Assembly: GCA_017527065.1 (NCBI GenBank)
Contig: JAFXQO010000042.1
Location: 53,205 to 117,204 of the forward strand
Direction: 5' to 3'
DNA: 64,000 nucleotides
Origin: Clostridia bacterium
GTDB lineage: Bacteria > Bacillota > Clostridia > Christensenellales > Aristaeellaceae
Position 1 is the stretch's first letter. Every line of letters starts with the position of its first letter. The notes below the pieces were generated by a model, which was not told the DNA's origin, made no database searches, and saw only the letters and a program-made list of their open reading frames with translations. The position numbers and the translations under genes are program-made. Positions 59,163-64,000 of the stretch are shown in pieces.

Positions 59163-60191
59163 TCACAGCTTGAGCGCGGCCAGGCCGACCTTACGGCGCA
59201 CCTTGAGCAGCGTTTTCTGCGAGAGAGCTCTCGCGCGTTCCGCGTTGGTGGTCATGACCTGGTTGAGGTACGCCTTGTCGGAGACGATCTCCTTATAGCG
59301 CTTCTGAATGGGCTCCAGCTCGGCGATGACCGCGTCGGCCACAGCGTCCTTGAACACGCCGTAGCCCTTGCCGTCGTATTGCGCGCCGATCGCGTCCATG
59401 CTCTCGCCCGTGATGGCGGAGAGGATGCTCATCAGGTTCGAGATGCCTGGCTTGTTCTCCGTGTCGTAGACGATGCTATTCCCGCTGTCGGTCTGCGCGC
59501 GGCGCAGCTTCTTGCGGATGACGTTCGGCTCGTCCAGGATGGCGATGTAGGTGTCCTCGGGGTCCGACTTGGACATCTTGCGCTCCGGGTCCTGCAGGGA
59601 GCGGATGCGCGCGCCGACCTTGGGAATGTAGCCCTCGGGCACCACGAAGGTGTCGCCGTAGGCGTTGTTGAAGCGCTGGGCCAGGTTGCGCGCCAGCTCG
59701 AGATGCTGCTTCTGGTCCTCGCCCACGGGCACGACGTCCGTCTGGTAAAGCAGGATGTCGGCCGCCATCAGCGAGGGATAGGTGAACAGGCCGGCGTTGA
59801 TGTTGTCGGCGTGCTTGGCGGACTTGTCCTTGAACTGCGTCATGCGCTGCAGCTCGCCCATGTAGGTGAAGCAGTCCAGTATCCAGCCGAGCTCGGCGTG
59901 GCCCGACACGTGGCTCTGGAAGTAGATCAGGCTCTTCTCCGGATCGAGGCCCACGGCCAGGTAAAGGCTCAAAAGCTTCAGGCAGTTCTGCCGCAGCTCC
60001 GTCGGATTCTGGCGCACGGTCAGCGCGTGCATGTCGACCACCGAGAAGAGGCAGTCGTATTCATCTTCGAGGATCTTGAAATTGCGCAGCGCGCCGATAT
60101 AGTTGCCCAGGGTCAGCGTGCCGGTGGGCTGGATGCCGCTGAAAAGCCTCTTTTTGCGCTCCGCTTTGATTTCCTGCTGATTCTGTTCCAT
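59163..60191 (-). CDS. trpS: Tryptophanyl-tRNA synthetase
   Basis: The 342-residue class-I synthetase has the HIGH equivalent PTGTLTLGNYIGALRN, VVDMHALTVRQNP, TYPSLMAADILLYQTDVVPVGEDQ and the KMSKS motif. It charges tRNA-Trp. The ATG at 60191 follows GGAGGG at 8 bases. A T-box with a UGG-type specifier lies in the leader, so expression responds to uncharged tRNA-Trp. The terminator of the T-box lies 26-70 bases before the start. Confidence 0.97.
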   Translation of the reverse strand: MEQNQQEIKAERKKRLFSGIQPTGTLTLGNYIGALRNFKILEDEYDCLFSVVDMHALTVRQNPTELRQNCLKLLSLYLAVGLDPEKSLIYFQSHVSGHAELGWILDCFTYMGELQRMTQFKDKSAKHADNINAGLFTYPSLMAADILLYQTDVVPVGEDQKQHLELARNLAQRFNNAYGDTFVVPEGYIPKVGARIRSLQDPERKMSKSDPEDTYIAILDEPNVIRKKLRRAQTDSGNSIVYDTENKPGISNLMSILSAITGESMDAIGAQYDGKGYGVFKDAVADAVIAELEPIQKRYKEIVSDKAYLNQVMTTNAERARALSQKTLLKVRRKVGLAALKL

Positions 60192-60204
60192 CTTTTTATT
60201 CCCT

Positions 60205-60458
60205 CCAGACCGATACTTGATGAAAACAAAGCACCTGCCCCGATCCGGGACAGGTGCAGACTGTGCCACCCCGATGCGATGAGAGCGCCAACACGCCCCC
60301 GCCCGCTAACGCCGGACGCCGCGTCGCATCCTACCGGCTTCACGCCCTCGGTGCGCCCTCCGGGGCCCATTCGCCGCCGACCGCCGCTCCCGCGCTTGCA
60401 CTCTCCGCGGGTCGCTTGAAGCCGTATCGCCGGTTACTCTCCCCCATCGTCGGTTTAC
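60205..60458 (-). promoter_or_regulatory. T-box riboswitch (tRNA-Trp) upstream of trpS
   Basis: The minus-strand leader carries GGGGGAGAGTAA near its start, a long GC-rich stem I with AGTGCAAGCGCGGGAGCG, and a UGG in GCGAATGGGCC suitable as specifier. The T-box core GGGGTGGCAC (60272-60263) follows. It ends in a terminator: GGGACAGGTGC on the plus strand (60247-60257) pairs with GCACCTGCCCC (60231-60241), followed by TTTGTTTT on the minus strand. Binding of uncharged tRNA-Trp would favour the antiterminator. Confidence 0.88.
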
Positions 60459-60464
60459 GGACAC

Positions 60465-60493
60465 AGTATACATCATATTCCGGGATTTTGCAA
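60465..60493 (-). promoter_or_regulatory. trpS promoter
   Basis: On the minus strand TTGCAA (60493-60488), 17 bases, TATACT (60470-60465), just upstream of the T-box leader. Confidence 0.75.
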
Positions 60494-60613
60494 GGGGCGG
60501 GGAGGTTTTATTTAGCGGTTTTTTGCTGAAAGATATAATCTGGGACTGTTCACACTAATGCATTAACGAATGCTATTTCGGGAACAATTCTAAAATTACC
60601 TATATTTATCCCC

Positions 60614-60659
60614 TTGACATATTTATCACCTTGACAAATCTTACCAGTATTATTATAAT
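60614..60659 (+). promoter_or_regulatory. Perfect consensus promoter of the giant surface protein
   Basis: TTGACA (60631-60636), exactly 17 bases, TATAAT (60654-60659). A second TTGACA lies 17 bases upstream (60614-60619) in a direct repeat (CCTTGACA twice). The region is AT-rich, unlike the surrounding genome. Confidence 0.8.
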
Positions 60660-60709
60660 GAAAAACAGTTATCGTTCACCATAATTTTCTTGGAAAGGCG
60701 GTTATTGGA

Positions 60710-63700
60710 ATGAAGACCATGAGGAAACTGATTTCGATTCTGCTGGCGTGCGTCCTGGCGTTCGCATTGCCGACAGGGCTGGTACTGAGCGTTTCCGCGG
60801 AGGAAGAGTCGCTGGCGTACCAGGAATTTGACGATGGACGTTTTTCTTTCGCGTTCGACGAGGGGGAAGGCATCCTGATCGTCAAGGGCGAGGGAGACCT
60901 GCCCGTCTTTGACGACGAGAATACCGCGCCCTGGGATGAATTCAAGGCGGATATCAAGCGCCTGATTCTGGACGAGGGCATCACGTTCATTCCGGCCGAT
61001 ACGTTTAAGGACTGCACCGAGCTGGAGAGCATTGTGTTCCCCTCCACGATCGTATACATCGACCAGGACGCGTTTGACGGTTGCAGCAGCGTCAAGTCTG
61101 TGGAGAGCACAGGCGATATCGAGAAGCTGAAAGAAATCATCCAGGCTAACGATGTGGACGAGCTGCCCATCCAGCAGGTCAAGCAGGTGAAGCCGGAGGA
61201 GATCAAGAAAGAGATCGAAGCCGTTCTGGAGGAGATCGAGGAGCAGATTCAGGCCGAGGAAGAGGCCAAGGAACCTGCCTCGCCGGCCCCCGCGCCCGCG
61301 AACAGCGCTTCCTCCTCGACCCCGTCCACGCCCGCGAACAACTCCGCCTCTTCCACCTCGTCCGCGCCCACGAACAACACTTCCTCCTCCACCCCGGCCG
61401 CGTCCGACGACCAGCCCGAGGAACAGGAGCCAGTCAACCCCGAAAAGATCGTGTCCCCGGACGACACGCAGTACGATTCAAATGGCCGCGTGACCCATAA
61501 AGTTGATTATAAGGAAGACGGCACCAGGATCGCGACCGACATTGAGTACAACGCCAACGGTTCTACGTACACGAAGACCATCACAACCGCGCCGGACGGC
61601 AGTATGACCCAGGTGGACGAGACGATCGACAAGGACGGCAATCTCACCTATCATGGCGAGTCCGTGCTGAAAAGCGAGGACAAACCCTTGACTTCGCATG
61701 GCACCTGGTACGACGGAGATACACCCAGATGGACCAGCGACACCACCTACACCTATGACGAGAACGGCAATCTGGTCTCCCAGGTCACGGAAGGCAAAGA
61801 TAACGACGGCTATACGAGCAAGACGGAATTCACCTACGGCGCCAACGGCAAGATGACTGGCCGGAAGTCTGAATCCTCGAATGGCGGAAACGACATCTAT
61901 CAGAGCACTTCCACCTACGACGAGAACGGCAAGGAAAAGACCAGCGTCTACGAAGGCACGAACGAGGACGGCAGCACGTATTCCGGTACCGAGGAGTACA
62001 CCTACGACGCCAACGGCAATCGGAAGACCGAGGTATTTGAACGTACCTACTCCAACGGCTACTCGGAATCCGGCACCTTCGAGTTTACCTACGACGCGGA
62101 TGGCAACCAGGTCAGCGTGACGGAGGAGTCCATAGATAACGACGGTGACACGTACAAGGGCACCACGACCTTTGACGCCAACGGCTATCCGAAGACCGAG
62201 GTATATGAACGTAACTATACCAGCGGCTACTCGGAAACCGGCACCCGGGAGTATACCTACGACGCGAATGGCAATCAGGTCAGCTCGACGGTGGAGCCCA
62301 TAGGTAACGACGGTGACACGTACAAGGGCACCACGACCTACGACGCCGACGGCTATCCGAAGACCGAGGTATTTGAACGTACCTACTCCAACGGCTACTC
62401 GGAATCCGGCACCCGGGAGTATACCTACGACGCGAATGGCAACTGGGTCAGCGAGACGGAGGAGTCCACAGATAACGACGGTGACACGTACAAGGGCACC
62501 ACGACCTACGACGCCAACGGCAATCCGAAGACCAACGTCTTTGAACGCACTTATTCCGACGGGGACAAGGAATCCGGCACCCGGGAGTATACCTACGACG
62601 AGAACGGCAACAGGCTGACCATGACGCGGGAATCCGAATACAATGGCAATTCGTATAAGTCGACGATCACCTATGACGCCGATGGCAACGAAGCGCAAGA
62701 GGTATTCGAGAACACCTATTCCAACGGCTACACGGAATCCGGCACTCGGGAGTATACCTATGACGCGGATGGCAACCAGGTCAGTGAGACGGAGGAATCC
62801 ATAAATAGCGACGGTGGAACGTACAAGAGCACCATGACCTACGACGCCAACGGCAATCCGAAGACCAACGTCTTTGAACGCACGAACGCCAACGATACCA
62901 TGACGACCGGTAAGGCGGAATACGCCTACGACGAGAATGGCAACAGGGTCAGCTATACGACTGAATCCGAAGACAGCGACGGCAGCAAGCACAGGTCGAC
63001 GGTCACCTATGGCGAGAACGGCAATATGGCCAACCAGACAAGCGAGGATGTGTACACCGACGGCAGGACCTACAAAAACACCACGACTTATGACGCCAAT
63101 GGCAATGAGGTTAAGAGAGTTTCTGAAAACAAAAACGCCAACGGCGTGACGACCAACAGCACTATCGAGTATACCCGCGATGAGAACGGCAAGCTGACCG
63201 GTCGAACAGAGGTAAGCGAGGACAGCAACGACAGCAAGACCAACAGCACTTCTACCTACGACGAGAATGGCCGCGAACTAACCAGGGTCGCGAACAGGAC
63301 GTACTCGGACGGCAGGACGAGGACCAGTACCACGGAATACGCCTACGACGCCAACGGCAAGAAGACCGCCGAGACGGAGCAAGCCGAGGATAGCAATGGC
63401 GACAAGACCTCGAGCGTCAGGACGTATAACGAAAACGGCAGACAGTCGGGCTACACCTCCGAGACCACATCTGCGAACGGCACTGTAAGCAAAACGAACT
63501 CTTCCTACAACGCCAATGGCAAAGTGTTGACCAGAGTCCATGAACACATTGAAGCGGATGGCTTCTCCTCTTCCACCAAGAATGAGTACACCTACAACGA
63601 GGACGGCAGCTACACCGTGACGACAGTCAATACCAACTCCAACGGCATGAACGAAACCTTTATCACGGAATACAACAGCGACGGCACGATCAAAGAGGAA

Positions 63701-64000
63701 GCCATGCCGAGAGCAGCCTTCCTGGAGATCGAGGAAGACGAATCCGATACCACGATAGAGGAGACCGTGACCCAGACTGAGGCGGGATCGGCCGTACCCG
63801 AGACCACCGACACCGTGCCCGTGACCACTGACACCGTGCCCGTGACCACTGACACCGTGCCTGAGACCACCGACACTGTGCCTGAGACCACCGACACCAT
63901 GCCCGAGGCCACTGACACCGTGCCCGAGACTACTGACACCGTGCCTGAGACCACCGACACCGAGCCCGAGTCCACTGACACTGTGCCTGAGTCCACTGAC
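60710..64000 (+). CDS. Giant secreted repeat protein: BspA-like start, YD repeats, heptad stalk (partial)
   Basis: The frame is open for 1097 codons and continues past the window. Order: signal peptide (KLISILLACVLAFALPTGLVL), a BspA/LRR_5-type leucine-rich stretch (residues about 80-125, IKRLILDEGITFIPADTF), a charged coiled-coil segment (about 140-180), a Ser/Thr/Pro linker, then a long array of YD repeats (about 250-1000) of the form YDANGN...DGDTYK and YDANGNPKTEVFERTYSNG. The C-terminal stalk VPETTDT is repeated ten times before the edge. Such proteins are exported and often wall-anchored, so an LPxTG or SLH anchor may follow. RHS/YD proteins can be adhesins or toxin carriers. Start ATG at 60710 follows GGAAAGGCGG. 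Confidence 0.85.
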   Translation, partial: MKTMRKLISILLACVLAFALPTGLVLSVSAEEESLAYQEFDDGRFSFAFDEGEGILIVKGEGDLPVFDDENTAPWDEFKADIKRLILDEGITFIPADTFKDCTELESIVFPSTIVYIDQDAFDGCSSVKSVESTGDIEKLKEIIQANDVDELPIQQVKQVKPEEIKKEIEAVLEEIEEQIQAEEEAKEPASPAPAPANSASSSTPSTPANNSASSTSSAPTNNTSSSTPAASDDQPEEQEPVNPEKIVSPDDTQYDSNGRVTHKVDYKEDGTRIATDIEYNANGSTYTKTITTAPDGSMTQVDETIDKDGNLTYHGESVLKSEDKPLTSHGTWYDGDTPRWTSDTTYTYDENGNLVSQVTEGKDNDGYTSKTEFTYGANGKMTGRKSESSNGGNDIYQSTSTYDENGKEKTSVYEGTNEDGSTYSGTEEYTYDANGNRKTEVFERTYSNGYSESGTFEFTYDADGNQVSVTEESIDNDGDTYKGTTTFDANGYPKTEVYERNYTSGYSETGTREYTYDANGNQVSSTVEPIGNDGDTYKGTTTYDADGYPKTEVFERTYSNGYSESGTREYTYDANGNWVSETEESTDNDGDTYKGTTTYDANGNPKTNVFERTYSDGDKESGTREYTYDENGNRLTMTRESEYNGNSYKSTITYDADGNEAQEVFENTYSNGYTESGTREYTYDADGNQVSETEESINSDGGTYKSTMTYDANGNPKTNVFERTNANDTMTTGKAEYAYDENGNRVSYTTESEDSDGSKHRSTVTYGENGNMANQTSEDVYTDGRTYKNTTTYDANGNEVKRVSENKNANGVTTNSTIEYTRDENGKLTGRTEVSEDSNDSKTNSTSTYDENGRELTRVANRTYSDGRTRTSTTEYAYDANGKKTAETEQAEDSNGDKTSSVRTYNENGRQSGYTSETTSANGTVSKTNSSYNANGKVLTRVHEHIEADGFSSSTKNEYTYNEDGSYTVTTVNTNSNGMNETFITEYNSDGTIKEEAMPRAAFLEIEEDESDTTIEETVTQTEAGSAVPETTDTVPVTTDTVPVTTDTVPETTDTVPETTDTMPEATDTVPETTDTVPETTDTEPESTDTVPESTD
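62006..63010 (+). repeat. 168-bp tandem repeats (56 aa, two YD units each)
   Basis: Repeat boundaries at GACGCCAACGGC-type sites fall at 62006, 62174, 62342, 62510, 62675 and 62843, giving periods of 168, 168, 168, 165 and 168 bp. Neighbouring copies are highly similar at the DNA level, and later copies are degenerate. Each unit has two 28-residue halves beginning YD-A/E-NGN. Confidence 0.88.
63794..64000 (+). repeat. 21-bp tandem repeat encoding VPETTDT heptads
   Basis: Ten heptads, the last one cut by the window edge: VPETTDT, VPVTTDT twice, VPETTDT twice, MPEATDT, VPETTDT twice, EPESTDT and VPESTD. Threonine- and proline-rich heptads of this kind form extended, probably glycosylated stalks. 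Confidence 0.9.

Noticed and set aside
61478-62992. Minus-strand frame of 504 codons opposite the giant surface protein
   Set aside because: Its regular hydrophobic repeats only mirror the 168-bp repeats of the plus-strand gene; no ribosome binding site or promoter is seen.

Overview
The window looks like a chromosome segment from a GC-rich, spore-forming, low-oxygen member of the Clostridia (Eubacteriales). The evidence is a spoVT-type AbrB regulator, a tRNA-Trp T-box ahead of trpS, Re-type citrate synthase in place of the usual enzyme, KtrAB, scpA, BspA-like surface-protein architecture, and consensus sigma-A promoters (TTGACA-N17-TATAAT) in a GC-rich background. I cannot name the genus; Christensenellales-like gut Clostridia are a guess.

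Region 1-4220 is different: AT-richer, with small genes and plasmid/ICE-type content. It is the right end of an integrated mobile element. It carries a leftward operon of four small unknown genes, a divergent 77-residue Cro/CI-type regulator with two identical palindromic operators, a HigB-HigA toxin-antitoxin pair with a DUF2442 gene, and a small serine recombinase. It stops at 4221-4280, where the last 19 codons of ribosomal protein S9 (rpsI) lie with no gene in front of them, followed by a rho-independent terminator. I read this as the displaced 3' end of rpsI, so the element sits in rpsI.

Region 4.3-31 kb is mostly metabolic. It holds a NYN/OST-HTH protein, a secreted clostripain-like protease, MntP, a D-amino-acid operon (RidA, N-acyl-D-amino-acid deacylase, D-serine dehydratase/D-threonine aldolase-like enzyme), and the oxidative half of the TCA cycle as one operon (Re-citrate synthase, GntR regulator, aconitase, isocitrate dehydrogenase). 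It also has a free-standing structured RNA of unknown family with its own promoter and terminator, an L,D-transpeptidase, a broken diguanylate cyclase, tRNA-Ala(GGC), and a sugar-acid/amino-sugar operon (IlvD/Edd dehydratase, DapA-like aldolase, NagB-like deaminase, Gfo/Idh) behind an operator-bearing promoter.

Region 31-46 kb is housekeeping: KtrAB potassium uptake, an M50 protease with ScpA, DUF2461 and a phosphohexomutase, transketolase, glycerol-1-phosphate dehydrogenase, a FAD oxidoreductase, and an NAD salvage operon (nicotinamidase, NAD synthase, nicotinate phosphoribosyltransferase).

Region 46-64 kb holds an LplA/LplB/YtcP-type oligosaccharide importer without its own ATPase, spoVT, two tandem TIM-barrel epimerase paralogues beside an MFS transporter, repair and hydrolase genes, and a LysM protein whose C-terminus has been rewritten by a 229-bp MITE. 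Then come T-box-controlled trpS and, running off the right edge, a very large secreted repeat protein (BspA-type start, 168-bp YD repeats, heptad VPETTDT stalk).
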